Shown here piece after piece: positions 57,233 to 64,000 of a stretch of 64,000 bases of DNA. Location: NCBI RefSeq assembly GCF_001006005.1, contig NZ_CP011254.1, positions 3,720,001 through 3,784,000 of the forward strand, read 5' to 3'. Source of the DNA: Serratia fonticola (GTDB taxonomy: Bacteria; Pseudomonadota; Gammaproteobacteria; Enterobacterales; Enterobacteriaceae). Positions within the stretch are counted from its first letter, which is position 1, and each line of letters starts with the position of its first letter. The notes under the pieces are model-generated. The model saw only the letters and a list, made by a program, of their open reading frames with translations. It was not told the origin of the DNA and made no database searches. Made by a program: the position numbers and the translations under genes.

Positions 57233-58702
57233 CTAGATTACCGACAGGGAGAAACGAAAGCAGGCGCCAGCATGCTGCTGATCCACTAGCGTAATGTCAC
57301 TGTCGTGTAACTGCAGAATGCGTTTGACAATCATCAGCCCCAAACCCCCTGCGTGGCGGCGAGCATGGTTGAGAATTGACGGACGGATAAACAGATCTGG
57401 GCGCAGTTCCAAGGGAATGCCAGGCCCGCTGTCATTGACCTGAACCATCACCTTATTACCCTGCGGCCACAGGCGCACTTCAATCTCTCCACCGCTTGGC
57501 GTATGGCGGATCGCGTTATCCAGCAGGTTAGTCAGCACCCGTTCCATCATGCTCAGATCGGCAAACACCTGGGGGATGCCCGGCTGAATATCGGCAAGCA
57601 GGCGCTGTTGGCGAGCCTCGGCGGCCAATTCGAACTTCTGGAATACGTCCTGCACTAACTCACTGAGAGAGAAAGGTTCTTTCTGAGGCTTCACTACGCC
57701 GTACTCTAGCCTTGCCAGCTCAAACAGCTCTTGCGCCAGCCGCCCGACTTTACGGCTCTGTGCCAGGGCGATCTCCAGATAGCGTTGACGGTCGGTGGGT
57801 GTCAGGCTGGCGGATTTCACCGACAGCGTTTCCAGATAACCATGCAGCGAGGTCAATGGAGTACGCAGATCGTGAGAGATATTGGCGATAAACTCGCGCC
57901 GTTGCTGGTCCTGTTGCGACAGGGTTTGCCACTGCTCGGTAATGCGTTGCGCCATACGGCGGAATGCCTGCTGCAACTGGCTGACCTCATCACGGCTGTG
58001 ACTCTCCGCAGGGGTATTGGCATAGGTTTGCAGTGCTGCGATGCCGTCGCTATCCAGAGCACTAACCTGCTGGGTCAGACGGCGGATCGGCCGTGTTACC
58101 CAGTGGAAGGCAAAGCCCCCAGCCAGCAGCCCGAACAGCGCCACCAGCCCCATCGACCACAGCGCGGTATAAATGGCAGAATTGATCTGGGCGCTATTGG
58201 CCAGCGCATCATAATCTTCCCCCAGCAGCACCACGTACAAATAGCCTTCAATCTCGCCATTTACCCGCAGCGGCGCGGCGCTGAAGACTTTTTGGTTATT
58301 AAGATTGCGCGGATCGTCGCCATAGAGGGGCATTTCGGCCCCGTTCAACAATGTCTGTATCGGTAACAGATCGACCTTTTGGCGTTTCATGTGCCCGGCA
58401 GGTGCCGCGTTGCCGACGATATTGCCTTGTTTATCCAGCAGATAAACCTCAACGCTCGGATTAACCGCCATCAGTTTATCGAACAGGGTATGCACCGACC
58501 GATCGTTCCAGCCCTGTGAACTCAACAGCGGGTTGCTGGTGGCAATATGCTGCGCCAGATTGGTGGAAAGCCGTTGGATCACCGCCTGGCTATATTGCGT
58601 GCTGCTGCGTACCTGTAGCCATCCGGAGATCGAACAGCAGATGAGCAGCAGCAGGGCGAAAACCAGAGTCAGGCGTTGTGTCAGCGTGAGATTTTTCATC
58701 AT
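57233..58702 (-). CDS. Two-component sensor histidine kinase
   Basis: 489 residues: membrane segment (about 10-30), periplasmic sensor (about 31-175), second membrane segment (about 178-205), HAMP, HisKA with the phospho-accepting His277 (ISHDLRTPLTSLHGYLE), and an HATPase with N box (LLDNAIRHTP) and G box (DSGPGIP). It starts directly after the stop of its response regulator gene (ATG at 58702; a second ATG at 58699). Divergent from the cytochrome b / molybdoenzyme / MxKDx operon, whose control is inferred. Confidence 0.92.
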   Translation of the reverse strand: MMKNLTLTQRLTLVFALLLLICCSISGWLQVRSSTQYSQAVIQRLSTNLAQHIATSNPLLSSQGWNDRSVHTLFDKLMAVNPSVEVYLLDKQGNIVGNAAPAGHMKRQKVDLLPIQTLLNGAEMPLYGDDPRNLNNQKVFSAAPLRVNGEIEGYLYVVLLGEDYDALANSAQINSAIYTALWSMGLVALFGLLAGGFAFHWVTRPIRRLTQQVSALDSDGIAALQTYANTPAESHSRDEVSQLQQAFRRMAQRITEQWQTLSQQDQQRREFIANISHDLRTPLTSLHGYLETLSVKSASLTPTDRQRYLEIALAQSRKVGRLAQELFELARLEYGVVKPQKEPFSLSELVQDVFQKFELAAEARQQRLLADIQPGIPQVFADLSMMERVLTNLLDNAIRHTPSGGEIEVRLWPQGNKVMVQVNDSGPGIPLELRPDLFIRPSILNHARRHAGGLGLMIVKRILQLHDSDITLVDQQHAGACFRFSLSVI

Positions 58703-59416
58703 TTACCCTTGCGGCGAAGCCGCGAATTTATAGCCCTTACCCCACACGGTGAGGATGTGCTCGGGTTCTGCCGGGTTGCGCTCAATCTTGATCCGTAGCC
58801 GGTTAATGTGGGTATTCACCGTGTGTTCATACCCTTCATGTTCATAGCCCCAGACCTGATTGAGCAGGCTGAGGCGGGAAAACACTTTGCCGGGGTGGCG
58901 GGCGAAGAAATACAGCAGGTCGAACTCGCGTGGTGTCAGTTCCACCGTTTGCTGGTTTAGAAGAACTTCGCGGGCGATGGGATCGATCACTAGCCCGTTC
59001 ATGCTTAACGTTCCCGCCTCCATCCGAAGGTTACGGGTCATCGCCTCTTGGCGGCGGAACAGGGCTTTGACGCGTGCGACCAGCTCCAGCATGGAAAAGG
59101 GTTTGGCCAAATAGTCGTCTGCACCCAGTTCCAACCCCAGCACCCGGTGGACTTCACTAGAGCGGGCGCTGGTGATAATGATTGGCGTATAGCGCGTCAT
59201 ATTGCGTGCGCGGCGGCAGATTTCCAGGCCATCGATGCCCGGCAGCATCAGATCGAGGATCAGCGCGTCCCAACCTCCTTGTTCCAGCATTGCCATGCCC
59301 TGATTGCCATCGGCCGCGTGGCTGATGTCATAGCCTTCATCGCGCAGATGCAGTTGCAACAGTTCGGCGATATGGCCGTCGTCTTCGACGATCAAGATTC
59401 GTTTTGCCTTTTCCAT
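58703..59416 (-). CDS. OmpR-family response regulator
   Basis: 237 residues. Receiver with Asp12-Asp13 and phospho-acceptor Asp55 (LILDLMLPGIDG), Lys in LAKPF, and a C-terminal winged helix (LTPREFDLLYFFARHPGKVF, INRLRIKIE, VWGKGYKF). The ATG at 59416 (MEKAKRILIVEDD) fits the domain; the frame from 59458 adds a non-family stretch. About 150 bp from the divergent operon start at 59567, so it probably regulates both directions. Confidence 0.93.
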   Translation of the reverse strand: MEKAKRILIVEDDGHIAELLQLHLRDEGYDISHAADGNQGMAMLEQGGWDALILDLMLPGIDGLEICRRARNMTRYTPIIITSARSSEVHRVLGLELGADDYLAKPFSMLELVARVKALFRRQEAMTRNLRMEAGTLSMNGLVIDPIAREVLLNQQTVELTPREFDLLYFFARHPGKVFSRLSLLNQVWGYEHEGYEHTVNTHINRLRIKIERNPAEPEHILTVWGKGYKFAASPQG

Positions 59417-59566
59417 TTTCTCTACCGCAGTTAACTGGCCTACCTGAAGTCTACACAACCCCCACCTTGGAAGTGATCACATTTTATTTAACTTTGCGTG
59501 AGGTCTTGGGGAACAAATCCGTTGAATACTGCCGACATCGAACCGATACGGGGCAGGAGAGCAGCG

Positions 59567-60166
59567 ATGATCACGGCGAAACAGACCCTTATCCACCCGC
59601 TGTGGCTAAGGCTGACACACTGGTTGAACGCACTTGCCATGCTGATTATGGTTACCAGCGGTTGGCGCATTTATAACGCTTCCCCGTTGTTTAACTTTAG
59701 TTTTATCAACGAGCTGACGCTAGGCGGTTGGCTGGGGGGCGCGCTGCAATGGCATTTTGCCGGTATGTGGCTGTTTGGCATCAATGGCCTGTGCTATCTG
59801 CTGATCAACCTGTTCAGTGGCCGCTTTAAACGACAATTCTGGCCGCTCAGCCCCAGGCAGTTTGTGGCCGATCTTTGGGCCGCACTGTGCGGCAAGTTGT
59901 CACATGCCGATCTGCGCCACTACAACATGGTGCAGCGTGTGGCCTATCTGGTGGCTATCGTGGTTAGCGTCCTGATGGTGCTCTCTGGGTTGGTGTTGTG
60001 GAAGTCGGTGCAGTTTCCCCTGTTACGCACCCTGCTTGGGGGCTACGACGCGGCCCGCTATGTGCACTTTTTTGCCATGACGGCGCTGGTTGGCTTCGTG
60101 GTGATCCATCTGGTGATGGTGGCCCTGGTGCCACGTACGTTGCTGGCCATGTTGCGTGGACGCTAA
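59567..60166 (+). CDS. Cytochrome b561-type haem membrane subunit
   Basis: 199 residues, four predicted membrane segments, with His residues placed as haem ligands: HPLWLRLTHW near the start, WHFAGMW in segment 2 and YVHFFAM / FVVIHLV in the last two. It should pass electrons from the quinone pool to the periplasmic molybdoenzyme encoded next. ATG at 59567 has CAGGAGAG upstream. Plays the role MsrQ plays for MsrP but belongs to the b561 / hydrogenase cytochrome type. Confidence 0.87.
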   Translation: MITAKQTLIHPLWLRLTHWLNALAMLIMVTSGWRIYNASPLFNFSFINELTLGGWLGGALQWHFAGMWLFGINGLCYLLINLFSGRFKRQFWPLSPRQFVADLWAALCGKLSHADLRHYNMVQRVAYLVAIVVSVLMVLSGLVLWKSVQFPLLRTLLGGYDAARYVHFFAMTALVGFVVIHLVMVALVPRTLLAMLRGR

Positions 60167-60176
60167 GGAGACACCG

Positions 60177-60965
60177 ATGAAAATGGAAAAACCCCCTCTC
60201 AGCCTCAGTGAAGGCCAGGATATCGTTAAAGAGGCACAGCGCCTGTTAGCGCGCCAGTTGGCATCGTCGTCACGCCGCCGTTTTCTGCGCAATGGCTTGA
60301 CCCTGGGGGGCGTAGCGATGCTGACCGGCTGCGATCTCAGCGATAACGCTCAGGTAGATCAGGCCTTGAGCCGCATCTCACGCTTTAACGATCGGGTTCA
60401 GGGCTGGCTGTTCAATGCCAACCATCTGGCACCAGAGTATGCCGAATCGATGATCACTCGGCCATTCCCGTTTAATGCTTTCTATAGCGAGGATCAGGCG
60501 CCGGATATCAATGGCGACGATTATCGGTTGGAAGTGGCGGGGTTGGTGCTGCACAAGCAGCCCTGGACGTTGGCACAGTTGCATCAAATGACGCAAATCA
60601 GCCAGATCACCAGGCACATCTGTGTGGAGGGCTGGAGCGCCATCGGCAAATGGGGTGGAGTGCCATTTGCCACCTTCCTGAAAGCGATTGGCGCAGATCT
60701 TAACGCCCGCTACATCGGCTTTAAGTGTGCCGACGACTACTACACCAGCATCGATATGGCCACGGCGTTGCATCCGCAAACGCTGATGGCGCTGACCTAC
60801 GACGGGCAGATTTTGCCGCGTAAATACGGCTATCCGATGAAACTGCGGATGCCCACCAAGCTGGGTTACAAGAATCCCAAACATATTCAAGTGATCGAAG
60901 TCACCAACCACTTTCCCGGCGGCTACTGGGAAGACCAAGGCTACAACTGGTTTGGCGGTAGTTGA
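60177..60965 (+). CDS. Tat-exported molybdopterin oxidoreductase, sulfite-oxidase/YedY family
   Basis: 262 residues. After a 32-residue leader comes a twin-arginine signal SRRRFLRNG (32-40) and a hydrophobic stretch ending in LTGC (49-52), so it may be a Tat-exported lipoprotein. The SUOX fold has the Mo-ligand Cys149 (HICVEGWSAIGKW) and molybdopterin contacts in KLRMPTKLGYKNPKHI. Likely a periplasmic reductase, for example of methionine sulfoxide, fed by the cytochrome b gene 10 bases upstream. AAGGAG precedes the ATG at 60177. Confidence 0.87.
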   Translation: MKMEKPPLSLSEGQDIVKEAQRLLARQLASSSRRRFLRNGLTLGGVAMLTGCDLSDNAQVDQALSRISRFNDRVQGWLFNANHLAPEYAESMITRPFPFNAFYSEDQAPDINGDDYRLEVAGLVLHKQPWTLAQLHQMTQISQITRHICVEGWSAIGKWGGVPFATFLKAIGADLNARYIGFKCADDYYTSIDMATALHPQTLMALTYDGQILPRKYGYPMKLRMPTKLGYKNPKHIQVIEVTNHFPGGYWEDQGYNWFGGS

Positions 60966-61025
60966 TTGCCGCCGATGCAGTTTCATGGCACGACGCGTGC
61001 CGGTTAACCAAGAAAAGGAAATACC

Positions 61026-61316
61026 ATGAAAAAGTTATTTGCCATGATGATGTGTAGCGCACTGATGCTGGGTATCACCGGAGCCAATGCGGCCGACAGC
61101 ATGGGCAAGGACGCAATGAAAAAGGACGGTATGAGCCAGATGTCGCACGATGGGATGGCTAAACAGGGCATGAAAAAAGAGTGTATGGATAAAGACTGCG
61201 TGAAGAAGGACTCCATGGCCAAAGATGGCATGAAGAAGGACTCTATGGCCAAAGACGGGATGAAAAAGGACTCCATGGCTAAAGAGGGTATGAAGAAAGA
61301 CGCTATGAGCCAGTAA
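61026..61316 (+). CDS. Methionine-rich MxKDx pentapeptide repeat protein
   Basis: 96 residues. Signal peptide (1-22, cleaved after ANA). The 74-residue mature part holds 14 Met in repeats of the MxKDx type (MAKDG MKKDS), plus two Cys. The DNA carries three 30-bp tandem copies at 61209-61298. The family is known near periplasmic methionine sulfoxide reductases, where such a peptide can act as a sacrificial scavenger of hypochlorite. It is 60 bp after the molybdoenzyme with AAAGGA upstream. Confidence 0.88.
   Translation: MKKLFAMMMCSALMLGITGANAADSMGKDAMKKDGMSQMSHDGMAKQGMKKECMDKDCVKKDSMAKDGMKKDSMAKDGMKKDSMAKEGMKKDAMSQ
61209..61298 (+). repeat. Three tandem 30-bp repeats inside the MxKDx gene
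   Basis: Units 61209-61238, 61239-61268 and 61269-61298, each coding DSMAK(D/E)GMKK. They differ only at a few, mostly silent, positions, so the gene can gain or lose units by slippage or recombination. Confidence 0.85.
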
Positions 61317-61393
61317 AGGTGCCGATGACCGCCAGTTATCCTGTCTCTGGTACGGCAAGGGGCGCGCTCAATTGCTGAGTCCGCCCCTGTTGC

Positions 61394-61999
61394 TCAATTG
61401 CCAGCGACGAAAATGGTGCTCATATTTCGTAGACGCAACTTCTTTAATGCACTGTATTTCTGTGAAAAAATGGTTTTCGGATGGGTTCCGCGCTTGGCTG
61501 CAATGTTCAGCAGACTATCGCCGCGCAACAGGTTGAAGATCACATCGCTTTCTGCCGGGCTGAGTTCGCGGGTTTTCTGCACCTTCAATTGCCCCGACTC
61601 TTCGCTCGCCAGCAGGTTTTCCACTTTTTCTTCTAGTAAATAAAGCGGCATGCGCGCCGATACCAGTTCCACCGAGATCCCCAGGATCGTCAACAGTTTC
61701 GCCACCCGCTCATCATCATAAAACACCAGAATACGCGTTGAGCTCATGTGTTGCTGATGCACAGACACCAGGCTTTCGATCACGTTGACGCTTTGTTCCA
61801 GATTTTGCGAGGTGAAAATCAACGCAATATCATGCTTGATAATTTTCTCCGCCTTCGCACCACCGTGCATAAAGTCCGAAAACAGCTTGATATCGTACTT
61901 GCCATAATGCTTTTTCAACAGCATTGAAAGCCCGACATAGCTGTACTTACACTCACTAATCACCAGGACATTGTTTTTAGACATATTGGGGATACCCAT
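61394..61999 (-). CDS. LuxR-type regulator, fimbrial (MrkI-like)
   Basis: 201 residues. A receiver-like N-terminal half (VLVISECKYSYVGLSMLLK) without a convincing phospho-acceptor Asp, then a LuxR HTH (LSPAESDVIFNLLRGDSLLN, AAKRGTHPKTIFSQKYSALK). It starts 6 bases after the EAL gene stop and so shares its transcript. The pairing with an EAL protein beside a fimbrial operon recalls mrkI-mrkJ of Klebsiella. The ATG at 61999 or 61984 may be the start; neither has a strong ribosome site. Confidence 0.8.
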   Translation of the reverse strand: MGIPNMSKNNVLVISECKYSYVGLSMLLKKHYGKYDIKLFSDFMHGGAKAEKIIKHDIALIFTSQNLEQSVNVIESLVSVHQQHMSSTRILVFYDDERVAKLLTILGISVELVSARMPLYLLEEKVENLLASEESGQLKVQKTRELSPAESDVIFNLLRGDSLLNIAAKRGTHPKTIFSQKYSALKKLRLRNMSTIFVAGN

Positions 62000-62005
62000 A
62001 ATGAG

Positions 62006-62722
62006 TTAAAAGTATTCAGCAGCAAGCAGCTGATTTAAATCGTTGATGCTGGATTCCTGCCACAACTTCCCCTGCAGTGCATAGTAAGGCATTTCGTCCA
62101 GCCATTTTTTTTGTTCGTGCGTTTCAACTCCTTCGATAATCACCCGGTAATGATTCAGGTGAAAAAAACGCAACAATGCGCGCATCAACCCCTCACCGCC
62201 GGGCTTTTTCATAAAGTCCCACAGCAGTTGTCGATCGAGTTTAACGAAGCGGAAACGGCTGTTATACAAGGCGGAAAACCCGGCATAGCCAGAACCAAAA
62301 TCATCGAGCCAAAATGAATAATTATTCAGAGAGGGGTCGTTATGGACGCGGTTTTTTACCAGCCTGCTGGCGTTTTCGTTGATTTCGAAATGCAGACAAT
62401 TCATCGCGCGGATTTTATCGGCCAACGCACCGTTTGCCAGCGCCTGCAGCGAATGGTCGTCGACATTGATGGTGGCAATGATTTGGTGTTGTTGAAACCA
62501 GTCACGGTATTTTTCTATCAATTCAATTTGTTGATGCAGGATCTCGACGCGGGTTTCCCTGTCGGCCTGCTGAAAGAATTGTTCTGGAGAGAAATGCGCA
62601 AATTCGCTATCGAAAGAGAAGCGCGATAAACATTCAACGGCCAGCAGTTGCCCAGATTTGGCAAACATAGGCTGGAAAACATAATTAATGCCGTTATTTT
62701 TATCGTTAAAAGCGCTGCGCAT
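62006..62722 (-). CDS. EAL-domain c-di-GMP phosphodiesterase (MrkJ-like)
   Basis: 238 residues, a lone EAL domain, the same layout and size as MrkJ. The signature reads ECL (Glu30) instead of EAL, but the other catalytic positions look intact: NVDD, EINE, DDFGSG, VKLD, IEGVET and a final QG. It should hydrolyse c-di-GMP and lower fimbriation and cellulose synthesis. It is transcribed away from the pilin gene at 63194. Confidence 0.87.
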   Translation of the reverse strand: MRSAFNDKNNGINYVFQPMFAKSGQLLAVECLSRFSFDSEFAHFSPEQFFQQADRETRVEILHQQIELIEKYRDWFQQHQIIATINVDDHSLQALANGALADKIRAMNCLHFEINENASRLVKNRVHNDPSLNNYSFWLDDFGSGYAGFSALYNSRFRFVKLDRQLLWDFMKKPGGEGLMRALLRFFHLNHYRVIIEGVETHEQKKWLDEMPYYALQGKLWQESSINDLNQLLAAEYF

Positions 62723-63193
62723 TTCTCAATCCTTTGATTTAAATTTATCTGTATGATTTTAAACAATAAACAAAGAAATAAATGGCTGTTTATTGGTAAT
62801 AATCTTATTAAAGAAAGAATCATCTTACCTGGTGGTAAATTCCTCTAAAAGATTGAAATTTCAGAGGGAACACGCTTGCGTTCAAGATGGCTGAAAGCGC
62901 ATTAACAGAGTTATATTCTGGTTTTTAGGCGTTTTATCGAATTTTTTGACCGATAAAGTTGACGAACTAAGATTATTACGAACTGGGTAAATCGTCAACA
63001 TCGATCGATATGTATTTGTTGATAGTTTTTTCCTATCATGAGGGGCGTTATGAATGTTTTAAACGATTTATCAATGAGAATGTTCTTGGACTATATTTCG
63101 CCGGGCAATGGATTCATCGGGCTTCATTCCTGACAGGGAGTAGCATCGTTGAATGTACTTAACGGATGTATTAATTCACCGAGAGTCGAAAAT
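62723..63193. promoter_or_regulatory. Divergent control region between the EAL gene and the fimbrial operon
   Basis: 471 bp, AT-rich. It carries an 8-bp inverted repeat GTTGACGA / TCGTCAAC (62958-62965 and 62992-62999), a hairpin TGATAG / CTATCA (63020-63038) and a candidate leader ORF at 63050. These suit a regulated long leader for the fimbrial subunit; no consensus operator was recognised. Confidence 0.5.
63050..63133 (+). CDS. Candidate 27-residue leader peptide upstream of the pilin gene
   Basis: MNVLNDLSMRMFLDYISPGN GFIGLHS then TGA. A strong GAGGGGCG ribosome site lies just upstream of the ATG, directly after a hairpin. It ends 60 bases before the pilin start. No homologue recognised; could be a translated regulatory leader. 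Confidence 0.35.
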   Translation: MNVLNDLSMRMFLDYISPGNGFIGLHS

Positions 63194-63751
63194 ATGAAAA
63201 TCTCTAAGCTGTCCGCTGTATTAGCACTGACTGTATGCGCCACCGCCATTCCTTCTCTTTCAGCACAGGCTGCCGATGGTACTATTACTTTCAACGGTAA
63301 AGTGACCGACCAGACCTGTACTATCAGCACCCCGGGTGGTAAAGATTTTACCGTTACTCTGCCAACCGTATCTTCTTCTACCCTGAATGCAGTTAGCGCT
63401 ACTGCGGGCCGTACTCCATTCGCAATCAACCTGACCAAATGCTCTAAAGGCCAGGTAGCAACCTATTTCGAACCAGGTTCAACCGTTGATTTCAAAACGG
63501 GTCGTTTGAATAACCAAACCAAAACCAACGCCGCGACCAACGTGCAAATCCAGCTGCTGGGTAGCAACAACCAGTTCCTGCCAATTCTGGCTGCTACCAA
63601 CAACGGCGCACAGGCCAACTCCCAGTGGGTTACCGTTGCCAATGAAGGTGATTCAGCTGACCTGAACTACTATGCGGAATATTTCGCAACCGCAGCGGCG
63701 GGCGCTGGTGATGTGACCTCAAACGTACAATACACCATCATCTACCAATAA
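63194..63751 (+). CDS. Type 1-like fimbrial major subunit
   Basis: 185 residues. Signal peptide (about 1-24, cleaved after AQA), then the pilin fold: ADGTITFNGKVTDQTCTIST with the first Cys, the second at TKCSKG, and a C-terminal beta-zipper ending YTIIYQ with the penultimate Tyr. It polymerises by donor-strand exchange. ATG at 63194 is preferred over a TTG frame from 63149. With the adjacent EAL/LuxR pair the system resembles Klebsiella type 3 (mrk) fimbriae in layout, but the pilin is not clearly MrkA. Confidence 0.9.
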   Translation: MKISKLSAVLALTVCATAIPSLSAQAADGTITFNGKVTDQTCTISTPGGKDFTVTLPTVSSSTLNAVSATAGRTPFAINLTKCSKGQVATYFEPGSTVDFKTGRLNNQTKTNAATNVQIQLLGSNNQFLPILAATNNGAQANSQWVTVANEGDSADLNYYAEYFATAAAGAGDVTSNVQYTIIYQ

Positions 63752-63805
63752 GTTATTACCCGTCCCTTTTCTAGTTAAATGTTGTTTCCTCCCTGTGACC
63801 TTTCG

Positions 63806-63823
63806 GGGCGATTTTTTTCGCCC
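63806..63823 (+). terminator. Attenuating hairpin after the pilin gene
   Basis: GGGCGA / TCGCCC with a T6 loop, 55 bases after the stop, between the subunit and the next gene. Weak tail, so partial termination is likely. Confidence 0.5.
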
Positions 63824-63920
63824 TGATAGCCTCTAATTTCAGGGAGTGAAAATCATCGGGTATTTATTCTGGCGGGTGGAAACTTTTCCCCCGCTGTATT
63901 TCTATAGTAGTGATATTAAA

Positions 63921-64000
63921 ATGAAAAAATCGTTTAAGAAATACAGCGTATTGCTGATGGCCGTGCTTTTCAGCAGCAGCGCTTTTGCCAGCGTTATTGT
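63921..64000 (+). CDS. Fimbrial periplasmic chaperone (partial, start only)
   Basis: The first 26 codons are visible: MKKSFKKYSVLLMAVLFSSS AFASVIV, a signal peptide cleaved after AFA and a first strand beginning ASVIV as in PapD-like chaperones. It follows the pilin, the usual place of the chaperone gene. The rest lies beyond the window, so a second pilin cannot be fully excluded. Confidence 0.7.
   Translation, partial: MKKSFKKYSVLLMAVLFSSSAFASVI

Overview
The window is a chromosomal segment of an enterobacterium, most like Serratia (Yersiniaceae). This rests on close matches to enterobacterial proteins recognised by eye (Dps, GlnHPQ, RhtA, OmpX, RlmF, YbiB, YbiI, EcpA), on an ERIC element, and on GC-moderate coding sequence. 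No database search was run, so the genus is an inference.

Layout. 1-5600: end of a HTH regulator divergent from a DHA2-type MFS exporter, a LemA / DUF2207 membrane pair, and ybiB. 6029-17498: a complete type I-like cellulose operon bcsOQABCDZ with an intact c-di-GMP-binding PilZ site in BcsA; the last codons of bcsZ run into a REP-like palindrome. 17747-24079: conserved backbone rlmF, a soluble PAS-PAS chemoreceptor of the BdlA type, glnQPH, ybiI and dps. The glnH upstream region carries an NtrC-like site, and an ERIC element occupies the dps leader. 24571-31052: a sucrose (or short fructan) cluster, cscR divergent from a LacY-family symporter, a GH32 hydrolase, a ScrY-like porin and a fructokinase, with two palindromic LacI-type operators. 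31119-38259: a small kinase, a secreted DUF4432 protein, a YhcH-family protein, rhtA, ompX, a nitrilase-family amidohydrolase with a divergent LysR regulator, and a GNAT enzyme. 38359-44458: a threonate/tetronate catabolic operon (ltnD-otnK-otnC-otnI-GntP permease) with a divergent DeoR regulator.

45188-63194 and beyond is accessory and surface-oriented. It holds a membrane-bound winged-helix regulator, 1.1 kb of non-coding DNA with a tandem array of about 115-bp units, the common pilus operon ecpABCDE, a LuxR-type regulator, an AT-rich orphan pair (small secreted protein plus a C-terminally short fimbrial usher), a two-component system divergent from a cytochrome b / Tat molybdoenzyme / MxKDx methionine-rich peptide operon, and an EAL phosphodiesterase plus LuxR regulator next to the start of a second chaperone-usher operon that leaves the window.

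Functionally, cellulose, two pilus systems, a BdlA-like receptor, an EAL protein and several LuxR/winged-helix regulators suggest a concentration of attachment and biofilm functions. The most unusual unit is the module at 57233-61316. It resembles a periplasmic oxidant-quenching system: a sacrificial Met-rich peptide, a sulfite-oxidase-family reductase, a haem membrane subunit and its own two-component regulator. A decayed copy of part of that histidine kinase gene lies 3.6 kb away, fused to the end of the LuxR gene.
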